Positions 44,734-52,577 of a stretch of DNA of 64,000 bases are shown here, piece by piece. The stretch is taken from positions 1-64,000 of the forward strand of contig NZ_BJYS01000002.1 in the NCBI RefSeq assembly GCF_007991635.1, written 5' to 3'. The position numbers and the translations under genes are program-made. The stretch is from Adhaeribacter aerolatus. Lineage in GTDB: Bacteria; Bacteroidota; Bacteroidia; Cytophagales; Hymenobacteraceae. How positions within the stretch are numbered: position 1 is the first letter of the stretch; each line of letters opens with the position of its first letter. The notes beneath the pieces were generated by a model that worked only from the letters and a program-made list of their open reading frames with translations, did not search any database and was not told the DNA's origin.

Positions 44734-46155
44734 TTACTCAAAATGAATATTTGCTTTTTTATCAATACGCCAAAAACCATCCTGGTAAGAAAGGGTGCCG
44801 GGCTCATCAGTAATAATGCGGGTGGCGTGCTGGTTGTTTAGCTGGTACTGGCAGGCATCTTTCAGCGATAAGTAGGCGCTCTCGATGGCCGTGCGGTGTA
44901 CCGGCGAGTTGGGTACAATCCGGAAAGCAGCTTTGCTGGGGTCTTTACGGCTTACCCGGATTTCGTAGATGCTGTCGTGCTGCTGGGTAGGGTGTAAATC
45001 CTGCTCGTGGAAACCACCGTTTACGGGCACCCGGGCAAATTTGCTCTGAGGTTTATCAGGGGCCGGAGTTGGCGCGGGAGTCGGTTCTGGCTGAACTGCT
45101 ACCGGTGCTGGTGGCGGATTTAACAAGGCTTCTTCCGATTCGGCGGGCAGCTCGACCTTTGGTTTAGGTGCCTCTTTGGGCAGAGCAGGGGCCGGAACCG
45201 AAGCTTTAGGAGCTACCGCTGGTGTTGAACCGTTTGTAAGTTTAGCAGTTTCGCGGGCAACTGCCTTCTGCACCAGACTTTCTATTTCTTCGCGCGAGAG
45301 CTGGCCATTGCCACTGGGTGTTTTCCGGCCAGGCGCATTTACCTGTTGCGTTAAATAATCAATATCTTTTTTGCGTTGGTCCATGCGCTTATTCAGCGCA
45401 TTAATTTTAGTATACAGGAAATATATTAATCCTAAACTTAGTATGCTTAACAATAAGGCCGCAGTAGTCATCCAGTCGGTGGTTTTAGTTTGGTCTTGTG
45501 GTTGTTTTTTCGATAAAGAACTCAATTGATTCTCGGCAAAGGCGCTTTCGACAGCGGTATCCGGATCGGTTTCGGTGGCATCTGGTGCGGTAAATGCTGC
45601 GTCGCCGGTGGTAGGGTCATCAGGCAGGCCGGCCCCTGCTACTACGGCCGGATTTACATAATCGGAAGCGATTTGCTGTAACTGCTTGTATAAATCGCTT
45701 AGCTGTTGCCGCCGATTTATATCTTTCATGCGCTGCTCATTTTCGCGGAGCTTCGCATTAATAGACTTAATTAATAAATCGAGCTGCGCTTTAGCATCTT
45801 TGCCGCGCTTGTAAGTGCCGGTTTGTTCTATGGGCCGGTACAGCTTAGAATAAATCTGCGATTTGCTATCTTCCTGCCGGATAGCTTCTTCAAACTGCTT
45901 TAAAGTGGTAGCGTTAACAATATTCTGCGGCTCGGCCAGCTTCGCATCGCGGTATACAAACGAGGCGGTTTCGGTCCAGATATCCAGCTTGGCCTGCTCT
46001 ATTTGGCTCGGTTGCTGGGCCAACGCAATGCTTTGCACCCCAATAAATAAGCTGATGAATACAGCCAGTTTCAAAGAAGCTAAAACGGCCGCATACTTTA
46101 GTTTAAACTTTTGCTTTACTTTAAACCGTTGCTTTATGGGCATAATGCTTTTCAT
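44734..46155 (-). CDS. Bitopic linker protein with periplasmic coil, Pro-rich stretch and conserved C-terminal domain
   Basis: 473 aa; no named family recognised. A basic N terminus and hydrophobic segment end at ALAQQ (about 46), a signal peptide. A periplasmic helical region follows (about 50-170, with LRENEQRMKDINRRQQLSDLYKQ). A second membrane helix lies at about 230-249 (TTAALLLSILSLGLIYFLYT). The remainder is cytosolic: a short coil (250-270), a Pro/Ala-rich linker (310-370) and a compact C-terminal domain (about 385-473, DSIYEIRVSRKDPSKAAFRI to FWRIDKKANIHFE). The start overlaps the 3' end of the Hsp70-like gene by 35 bp, indicating coupled translation. It could link periplasm to the cytosolic ATPase. 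Confidence 0.75.
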   Translation of the reverse strand: MKSIMPIKQRFKVKQKFKLKYAAVLASLKLAVFISLFIGVQSIALAQQPSQIEQAKLDIWTETASFVYRDAKLAEPQNIVNATTLKQFEEAIRQEDSKSQIYSKLYRPIEQTGTYKRGKDAKAQLDLLIKSINAKLRENEQRMKDINRRQQLSDLYKQLQQIASDYVNPAVVAGAGLPDDPTTGDAAFTAPDATETDPDTAVESAFAENQLSSLSKKQPQDQTKTTDWMTTAALLLSILSLGLIYFLYTKINALNKRMDQRKKDIDYLTQQVNAPGRKTPSGNGQLSREEIESLVQKAVARETAKLTNGSTPAVAPKASVPAPALPKEAPKPKVELPAESEEALLNPPPAPVAVQPEPTPAPTPAPDKPQSKFARVPVNGGFHEQDLHPTQQHDSIYEIRVSRKDPSKAAFRIVPNSPVHRTAIESAYLSLKDACQYQLNNQHATRIITDEPGTLSYQDGFWRIDKKANIHFE

Positions 46156-49100
46156 ACAACTCTCTCGATAAGTTAAATAAAGTTTGCTTTAACGGGTAGA
46201 AGAACAGCGTTTCGGGCAGTACTTCGTCCCGGCGCAGGTGTTTGTGCAACTGGTTCAGGCCGATGCTTAAACTGTCGGAAATCTGCTGCCGCAAATATTC
46301 CCGCATAAAGTTCATGTCTACCTGCACGCCTAAATCCGGCAGCATCGACACCACTTCGGGCTCCTGTAACACCAGATTCAAATAGGCCTGGGCATTAGCC
46401 AGTACCGATTCGCGCACGGTGGCATCTACCTGTTCGCCGGTGGTAAAATTAACCCGGATATCCAGGGGCTCGGTGCCGCCTAATAATTTGGTCTCCTGGA
46501 TGTAATCGTAAGCACTATGTTCGGCTGAGCCGTCGAATAATACCCCGCCGTTGGCCGTGGCTTCTTTGGGGTTATTTGCCAGAATAATTTTGAAGTTGGC
46601 TTTCGGTTCCTGGCCGGTTACTTTTTTCAGAATAGCTTTGGTCAGGCGTTCTACCACCATCATGTTGGCGCCACCGCTGAGTAATTTCACGTACAGGCTG
46701 CCTTTGCCGCTGAAACAGAAATAACGTGGTGTGTCTATGTCCAGGTGCTTTATCAACTGCCCGATGTGGTAAATAATGGCTGTGTAGTGTAAATAGAAAA
46801 TAATGCGCAGTTGCCGCGATTTAAGCAAATGCTGGCTAAACCGGAGTTCATCGTCGTAGCTGAATAATAAACTTACCACATCGGCGGAGTGGAACTGCTC
46901 GTTGTTCATGGCCAGTTCAAATGCCTGGCGGGCTTCCTGCTCCTGGCTGGAGGTAGGCATGGCGCGGCTTTCCTGGCGATACGATTGCAGGAAACCGTTT
47001 TGCTTGCCGTTGCCCTGCATACGGTTATAACCTTCGCTCCACAGGTCGTCGCCGGCAAACCTAAACGAGGTACTGAAAGCGGGTTGCTGGCCTTTTAGGA
47101 ATAATAAATCGGTGGTGCCGCCGCCTATGTCAATATTTACCACGTTTTCGTCGCGGTTGGCAACTACCTGGTTAGTGGCCGTTAAGTAATAGTAAGGCGC
47201 TACCGACTCGGTAATATTAATGGTAGACTGGCTGGTTTTAAATATTTGCTGATACGCCTCGTCCCACTTGCTCTTAAACTGGTTCAGCGAGAACATATCG
47301 AAGCTGAGCGGCCGGAACCAGATAAGCTTGGTATTTTCGATGATCCCGTTGTTTAGGGCTACCTTGTGTTTCATCATCCAGAGCAGTTCCCGGAAAAAGG
47401 CTTCGATCCGGTCTTCGCCGTGCGTATCCAGCTCCATCGACCACTTTAAATTGGTTTCGTAGCGCGCCTGCTGCACCGCCGACACCTCCGAATTAATCGC
47501 AAAGCCAATATTTATATTGCCGAGCACCTGGGTTGGTTCGTTCGGGAAATTAGGGGTTTCGCAGGTAGCCGTCCGGATCGGAAATTCAAAGATAGAGCCC
47601 TGCTCGCCAATAAACGACGGCACAAACTCACGGTTCTGAATGAGTAGTACCGGGAATAATTCGCCGAAGCCGGCCCGGTAGCGTTCGTAAACCGTTTTAT
47701 TTGCATCCGCCGACGGGCTGTTGAGCAACACCACTTGCATATCAGCTAAGCCAATATTAAAGGTTTTAGGGTGTGCGCCGGGCTGGTTGTTATAGGCCAC
47801 GTGCGTATTGGTCGTGCCAAAATCAACGGAGAACGTAAAATTCTGGGTACCGCGGTCCAGCTCGGTCCATTTGGGTACAATCAGGCCTTTTACATGCTCG
47901 CCCTGCGGACAAATCAGCTCCAGATAATCAAAGTGCGTATGCCGTACTTCAAAATACGTAGAGCCCGCCGAGGCCATGGTTTTGGAAGTACGCTGTATTT
48001 TCTGTGCGCTGCGGCTGCCGCCCTCGGGGGTAATTAATTGATTCTGAACGTAAAAATTCAGGTCGTAGCGCTTGTTTACCAGGTTGGGGGCAGTATCATC
48101 ATCCACCAGCATCACTTTGTACAAATCGTTGTGCTGCGGCTGGCTGCGCATTTTGTAGAACGGGAAGAACCCTAAACCAATCTTCGCTTTAACAATCGCT
48201 CCTTTTTCGGGTATTTCCTGGCCGTACTGGTCTTTGGGGTTTTGCGGATTGGTGTAATAGCTGCGCTCGTAAGTAATAAAGTCGTTGCCCTGCACCGGAA
48301 CCCGCAGGCTAACTTTTATATGATTAATATCGATGGCAAAGGTCAAGTTCTCGTACAAATCGTGCACATCGAAATAATCGAAAAAGGTGCGCTTGATGGG
48401 TAATAAATACGGGAATTTGTGCTTTAAGCGGGTATCGGCGCCGTAACTGTAAGTAACCTGGCCGGTATGGAAGCGGTCGGTATTTACCTCGTAAGGCATC
48501 TCGATTAAATGTTCCTCCAGAAAATCGCCGATGGTCAGGTAGGGATATTTGTATTTTTTGCCTGGCAAGATTCGGTTTTCCAGGGGCACCTGCTCTACCC
48601 AGGGCACCGTTGTGGCGGCATCCCAACGCTGCCCGTTCAGGTAGTTGGCTTCAATTTTCAGGTTCGGCTTCAGTACAATGGGCAATACCGCCGGCTGCGA
48701 CACCGTTGGACTAACCCGGATAAATAAATCGCTGCTAATTTCGATGGCGTTGGAACGGGTGGGCAGCACCAGATCCTTGATGGTAACGGGGTTGCCCTGT
48801 ACATCGGCCAGGGTACTGTAGGTGGTGGCAAAGCTGGTAGGCGTAATATCACCACGTAGTTCCAGGGCATTAAACCTCTCCAGGTTTAAATTGGCAAATA
48901 CACTGCCGCTGAAGTTTTTCTGCCGCAGCTGCGGTTTGGTCAGGAAAAGGCTGTAAACAAAATCCTGGAAAGCGCGGTCGCGGTCGTGCAGCAGCACTAT
49001 ATTTTTATCGAAATAATGGCCGCGGGCCTGCGGGCGCTCAATATCCAAAGGCTGTACCGCCGGTGTGGTAAAGAGCAGGGTAAACGGCGAAGTGCCGCCA

Positions 49101-49591
49101 ATCAGGCGTTCGGCGGTTTCACCGTTCGGCCGGGTATATTCGTAATAAATCAAATACAAATCGGCAAAGCCCTGGAAGCGGCCATCGTTCAGGAACAACC
49201 GCAGGGTATCGCCCAATAATTTGGTGCCGGGGTTGGTCCTTAATATTTGCAACTCGCTCTCAATGTTCCAGCGGCGGATGCTGATTTTTTTGCCGGCTTC
49301 CTGGTAATGGTGGTAGTTAAACAAGAGTTCGAACAAATCCCAGTAATGCGACACTAACTCGTGGTACAACGATTGCTGGTGCCGGCCTTTATCGGCGTTT
49401 ACAAAATCGAAAGCCGTCTCGAACAGGTGCATCCGCGCGAAAGGCGTGGGGATAGACGTAACAATTTTGCTTGCCTTGGCCCCGGTCGGGTCGGTTATAT
49501 CATTAATTTCAATGTGCGTTATCTGCGACGATTGCTGCCAGCCTTCTATCTGCTGTTTTCCTTTGTCGTGTAAGCGAAATACCTTTGGCAT
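46121..49591 (-). CDS. Giant Hsp70/actin-fold ATPase
   Basis: 1156 aa. Residues 1-about 570 are a beta-rich region without recognised motifs. The ATPase starts near 588 with phosphate-1 loop SVDFGTTNTHVAYN, followed by phosphate-2 loop VNIDIGGGTTDLLFL (about 817-831) and the adenosine motif FCFSGKGSLYVKLL (about 958-971); ESVAPYYYL before phosphate-2 matches the Hsp70 E-x3-A/P region. Insertions make the ATPase larger than DnaK. Distant relation to SrfB-type proteins is possible. No signal peptide or membrane helix, so cytosolic. It overlaps the linker-protein gene by 35 bp. Role inferred: a filament-forming or conformational ATPase driving the membrane motor complex. Confidence 0.82.
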   Translation of the reverse strand: MPKVFRLHDKGKQQIEGWQQSSQITHIEINDITDPTGAKASKIVTSIPTPFARMHLFETAFDFVNADKGRHQQSLYHELVSHYWDLFELLFNYHHYQEAGKKISIRRWNIESELQILRTNPGTKLLGDTLRLFLNDGRFQGFADLYLIYYEYTRPNGETAERLIGGTSPFTLLFTTPAVQPLDIERPQARGHYFDKNIVLLHDRDRAFQDFVYSLFLTKPQLRQKNFSGSVFANLNLERFNALELRGDITPTSFATTYSTLADVQGNPVTIKDLVLPTRSNAIEISSDLFIRVSPTVSQPAVLPIVLKPNLKIEANYLNGQRWDAATTVPWVEQVPLENRILPGKKYKYPYLTIGDFLEEHLIEMPYEVNTDRFHTGQVTYSYGADTRLKHKFPYLLPIKRTFFDYFDVHDLYENLTFAIDINHIKVSLRVPVQGNDFITYERSYYTNPQNPKDQYGQEIPEKGAIVKAKIGLGFFPFYKMRSQPQHNDLYKVMLVDDDTAPNLVNKRYDLNFYVQNQLITPEGGSRSAQKIQRTSKTMASAGSTYFEVRHTHFDYLELICPQGEHVKGLIVPKWTELDRGTQNFTFSVDFGTTNTHVAYNNQPGAHPKTFNIGLADMQVVLLNSPSADANKTVYERYRAGFGELFPVLLIQNREFVPSFIGEQGSIFEFPIRTATCETPNFPNEPTQVLGNINIGFAINSEVSAVQQARYETNLKWSMELDTHGEDRIEAFFRELLWMMKHKVALNNGIIENTKLIWFRPLSFDMFSLNQFKSKWDEAYQQIFKTSQSTINITESVAPYYYLTATNQVVANRDENVVNIDIGGGTTDLLFLKGQQPAFSTSFRFAGDDLWSEGYNRMQGNGKQNGFLQSYRQESRAMPTSSQEQEARQAFELAMNNEQFHSADVVSLLFSYDDELRFSQHLLKSRQLRIIFYLHYTAIIYHIGQLIKHLDIDTPRYFCFSGKGSLYVKLLSGGANMMVVERLTKAILKKVTGQEPKANFKIILANNPKEATANGGVLFDGSAEHSAYDYIQETKLLGGTEPLDIRVNFTTGEQVDATVRESVLANAQAYLNLVLQEPEVVSMLPDLGVQVDMNFMREYLRQQISDSLSIGLNQLHKHLRRDEVLPETLFFYPLKQTLFNLSRELYEKHYAHKATV

Positions 49592-49746
49592 AAGCTGTTT
49601 TGGTTTTAATTCTTAGTCCCTGTATGGGGATATTTTAATTTTATTTTTAGTCTGTAGCCTGTTGATGGGCTGCAGATAATAATTATTGATTCTATAGCGG
49701 GTGATTCTCAGAATCAAAGCTTCCGGTTAATCACCGCTGTACTGTT

Positions 49747-49795
49747 ACCCTTCCGCCCTGCGGGCACCTTCCCTAAAACAGGGAAGGAGTTGGAG
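49747..49795. repeat. REP-like repeat, family 2
   Basis: ACCCTTCCGCCCTGCGGGCA contains the small palindrome CGCCCTGCGGGC-like, followed by CCTTCCCTAAAACAGGGAAGG, a second stem. A second copy lies at 51959-52008. Confidence 0.7.
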
Positions 49796-49835
49796 CTAAT
49801 GCTTGGAATAGGCCTAAGCTTGGCATCAGCCGCAG

Positions 49836-49870
49836 TTCCCCGCCTATTTTAGGAGGGGTTAGGGGTGGTA
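49836..49870 (+). repeat. REP-like palindrome, family 1 (left flank of DUF559 gene)
   Basis: CCCCGCCTATTTTAGGAGGGG followed by TTAGGGGTGGT. The last codons and stop of the minus-strand DUF559 frame lie inside it (FTTPNPS-stop). It is inverted relative to the copy at 50239-50280. Confidence 0.8.
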
Positions 49871-50222
49871 AAGTTCCGCCTGATTTCTTCCAGTACACCT
49901 TCTAGTTGGTTAAATACATCTTTATTTTCAAACCGGATTATTTTAATATTTAAGCTGTTTAGGTATTCAGTTCTTTTGCTGTCTGCTTCATAGGCATTAT
50001 CAGTAAAATGAACCTTGCCATCTAATTCTATGCCTAACTTCTCCTGCGGGCAATAAAAGTCTAAAATGTAATTACCTATGCTGTGCTGCCTTCTGAATTT
50101 CTTGCCAACCAATTTGCCATTCTGTAAATGCTTCCATAATTCGGCTTCGGCAGGTGTTAAGTTGCTTCGGTTTTGCTGCCGAAGGTCTTTAGGTTTTTAC
50201 GGTTATGAGTGTTGTCGGCCAT
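49849..50222 (-). pseudogene. Frameshifted DUF559 (PD-(D/E)XK endonuclease-like) gene
   Basis: The C-terminal frame (49849 to about 50186) encodes TPAEAELWKHLQNGKLVGKK, then FRRQHSIGNYILDFYCPQEK and LGIELDGKVHF, then IKIIRFENKDVF: the full DUF559 pattern with catalytic-type D in DFYC and E-x-D in IELDG. That frame has a stop just before K-P-K-D-L and no ATG. The expected start ATG-GCC-GAC-AAC lies at 50222 in another frame, which reads 12 codons (MADNTHNRKNLK) before the two frames must join. One missing base near 50186 (CTAAAG|ACCTTC) explains both. DUF559 proteins resemble Vsr-type nucleases. It may be dead or a sequencing error; it is flanked by inverted family-1 palindromes. Confidence 0.75.
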
Positions 50223-50238
50223 AATTCAATATGTGTAT

Positions 50239-50280
50239 CAAACCACCCCCGCCCCTCCTTATCTAAGGAGGGGAGCTTTG
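50239..50280 (-). repeat. REP-like palindrome, family 1 (right flank of DUF559 gene)
   Basis: AACCACCCCCG then CCCCTCCTTA-TC-TAAGGAGGGG, a perfect 10-bp stem, 17 bp outside the DUF559 start. Its tail points toward the gene, as does that of the left copy. Confidence 0.8.
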
Positions 50281-50330
50281 ATTACCTTTTCCACTTTCCC
50301 GGTTGGGATATTTCATACTCCTGTTACAAA

Positions 50331-50368
50331 AATCGAACAACAAATAACGAATAACGAGCAACGAATTA
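50331..50368 (-). repeat. Degenerate ATTCGTTG-type repeat ending on a stop codon
   Basis: On the minus strand this begins with the stop TAA of the tubulin-like gene and continues TTCGTTGCTCGTTATTCGTT. It corresponds closely to 42629-42664 and more loosely to 12366-12399. Confidence 0.65.
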
Positions 50369-51814
50369 CACCGCCTTCACTTTCTCCGAAAATGCTTTTT
50401 GCGTGGCATTTTCGAAGAGCATGACGAATTTGCGGAAGCGGTCGGGTTCGTTGATTTTCTTTTCGGTGGCATCGAGCTCGTTCCGGAAAAAGCCGTGGCT
50501 GATGCCTTTGTCGAAGGGGTTCCAGGCTTTAGTAATAATTTCCTTGCCCCGGATCATGAGGTTGAAATCGTCGGTACTCAGGTTGAAGGGTGCGAAAGAC
50601 CGTTGGTTGTGGTTAAGCTCTTTTAACCAGTTCAGGAACCCGAAATCCTGGCTGTTGATGATTTTATCCAGGTCTTTAAACAAGCTGTCTTTGCCTAATA
50701 AATTATTTAGCTCCAGGGTTTTATAATAAGGCGAATCGCTGTCTTCGCGCAAATAATTATTAAAGTAGGTAGCAAAATACAGGAAACGGCTCAGGCTCTC
50801 GGCAATTTTTTCTTTCGATTCCGGCGATAAATGGCCAAACTGAATTTCCCGTGCGTCTTCGGCCAGGCCAAACTCGTGGTACAGCGTGCTGGAACCAAAA
50901 TCGGCGGGGCCGTAGTCCATAAAATCGAGCACGGCCATGGCACTGAGCAGCTCTATAATATGGGCGCGGTTTTGCTGGCCGCTGCCGCCGGGCTGGTTCT
51001 GGTAAGGCGCGTCCGGCGTGTCGGCAATGTAATATAAAGCTTCCAGGCCGTTCAGGTGCTGCTCGTAGTAGGAGAGGGCTGCCCGGGTTTTGGTAATAAA
51101 AGCGTTCGAGTCAATAACGCTGCCGTCGTCGGCTTGCAAGGCAAAATAAGGCAGTACGGTAATCGCGCCCGTTAAGGCATCCTGTATGTAACCGGCGTTG
51201 GCCAGCGGCGAATTCGGGTCTTTCAGGTTTTTGAGCAGCAACGGGAAGCCGGCCGCGCCGGTACCACCAAATATCGAGCTCACAAAAAAGATGCGGTCGC
51301 CTTTCTGAAAGTTTTTTGCAAAATATTGGATCTCAGCCGACTCTACTACTTTGTTCAGGACGATGCTGCCAATATTGGGGCTGCCCCGGAAGCCAATAGT
51401 AAGCGGACTTTCGAGGTTATCTTCGGTGAAAAGCAAATCCACTACGCTCTTGGTGCCGGGGGTTAACGTATTGTAATGGATATAATCGCGGAAACGCTGG
51501 TTGATGCCGCCAAAGTCAAAAACAAAAGTGTCCTGCACGGCGCCATCGGTATCGTTGGCCAGGCTCGAAAGCGTACTGATATCGGTTTTGAAGAACCCGT
51601 TGGGGCGGCTGCCCAGGTGCTTGTGCAAACGGCGGTATACTTTTAATAATTCTACCGTCCGGTTCATGTCGCCGTTCTGCGCATCCGGATCGATGATGAT
51701 GGGGATTATTTTTTCGCAGTTTTTGATTTCGGCCCCGGCGGCCAGCAACATGGTTAAGGACCGGATAACGCGCGAACCGGTGCCTCCTATTCCGAATATA
51801 AAGAGTTTAGACAT
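50366..51814 (-). CDS. Tubulin-like GTPase (Tubulin_2 type)
   Basis: 482 aa, cytosolic. It begins LFIFGIGGTGSRVIRSLTML, a Rossmann-like nucleotide loop (GIGGTGSR, 8-15), and continues IPIIIDPDAQNGDMNRT. The tubulin/FtsZ signature appears as SSIFGGTGAAGFPLLL (GGTGAAG, 183-189), close to the classical GGTG(S/T)G. The second half is helical with DLDKIINSQDFGFLNWLKEL and resembles no known FtsZ C-terminal domain. This fits the Tubulin_2-like prokaryotic proteins. It is presumably a GTP-driven polymer or switch. It lies upstream of the Hsp70-like ATPase in the same orientation, separated by the DUF559 unit and repeats. Confidence 0.82.
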   Translation of the reverse strand: MSKLFIFGIGGTGSRVIRSLTMLLAAGAEIKNCEKIIPIIIDPDAQNGDMNRTVELLKVYRRLHKHLGSRPNGFFKTDISTLSSLANDTDGAVQDTFVFDFGGINQRFRDYIHYNTLTPGTKSVVDLLFTEDNLESPLTIGFRGSPNIGSIVLNKVVESAEIQYFAKNFQKGDRIFFVSSIFGGTGAAGFPLLLKNLKDPNSPLANAGYIQDALTGAITVLPYFALQADDGSVIDSNAFITKTRAALSYYEQHLNGLEALYYIADTPDAPYQNQPGGSGQQNRAHIIELLSAMAVLDFMDYGPADFGSSTLYHEFGLAEDAREIQFGHLSPESKEKIAESLSRFLYFATYFNNYLREDSDSPYYKTLELNNLLGKDSLFKDLDKIINSQDFGFLNWLKELNHNQRSFAPFNLSTDDFNLMIRGKEIITKAWNPFDKGISHGFFRNELDATEKKINEPDRFRKFVMLFENATQKAFSEKVKAV

Positions 51815-51958
51815 AGTATTTAGTGGTTAATAGCCGGATAATTAATATCCTTTTAATATTTCATTCGGCCCGGTATTTTTATTTCGAGTAGCTGAAGTCT
51901 TTCTTTATTCTTGCTTTCGCCTGGCCGGCTGGGCCTTACTTTTCTCCTGGATGAGCTT

Positions 51959-52008
51959 AACCCTTCCGCCCTCCGGGCACCTTCTCTAAATTAGGGAAGG
52001 AATTGCAG
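51959..52008. repeat. REP-like repeat, family 2, second copy
   Basis: CCCTTCCGCCCTCCGGGCAC followed by CTTCTCTAAATTAGGGAAGG, matching 49747-49795 over most positions in the same orientation. Confidence 0.7.
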
Positions 52009-52100
52009 AAACACCCCGGTTTATCCAACTTGCTGCTCGATTTAACAATTCTAATTATTGCCGTTTCGGCTCATCATACCGGATAATCTTGTGCTACTGG

Positions 52101-52143
52101 CGCTCCCCTCCTTGGATAAGGAGGGGCAGGGGTGGTTTGATTT
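52101..52143 (+). repeat. REP-like palindrome, family 1
   Basis: CCCCTCCTT-GGAT-AAGGAGGGG followed by CAGGGGTGGTTTGA; plus orientation. With the family-2 copy it fills the 353-bp spacer 51815-52167 between the small membrane protein and tubulin-like genes. Confidence 0.8.
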
Positions 52144-52167
52144 CTGCCACCTCAGCCCAACAGATAC

Positions 52168-52572
52168 CTAAAACCGGACTGGTGTGGTGCTGGCCCCCCG
52201 GGACCATCTCCGGAATAGGAACGAGAAAATGATGTAAAATAATGCCCCGTACAAGGCATTAATTGTGGCAAAGCTCCAGACGTACGAGTTTTGTTCTACT
52301 TCTTTGGTGTCGCAATATTGCAGCGCGTAACCAAAGCCAATGGCGGCACTCAGCAGCATAAACAGCGCCCAATGCCAGGCTTTCCGGAAAAAAGCAACCG
52401 GTAAAATATGGTTGATGAGGTAATAAAAAACAAACATCAGCAGCAGGCTGGTAATAATATTAACCAGGCCCACATTCGGGAATATTTCGTTCCAGAATAC
52501 CGGCCGGGTTTGCGGCGGCTGCGGCGATGACAAAAACAACTCGTAAATAAATTTAAAGAAACCTGGTAGCAT
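52168..52572 (-). CDS. Small three-helix membrane protein
   Basis: 134 aa with three hydrophobic segments: about 36-57 (GLVNIITSLLLMFVFYYLINH), 66-85 (WHWALFMLLSAAIGFGYAL) and 99-119 (SFATINALYGALFYIIFSFLF), then a basic tail RRWSRGAST. No family recognised. The vWA-like lipoprotein gene ends 5 bp upstream, so they are co-transcribed. It is presumably an inner-membrane accessory of the cluster. Confidence 0.7.
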   Translation of the reverse strand: MLPGFFKFIYELFLSSPQPPQTRPVFWNEIFPNVGLVNIITSLLLMFVFYYLINHILPVAFFRKAWHWALFMLLSAAIGFGYALQYCDTKEVEQNSYVWSFATINALYGALFYIIFSFLFRRWSRGASTTPVRF

Positions 52573-52577
52573 ATCGT

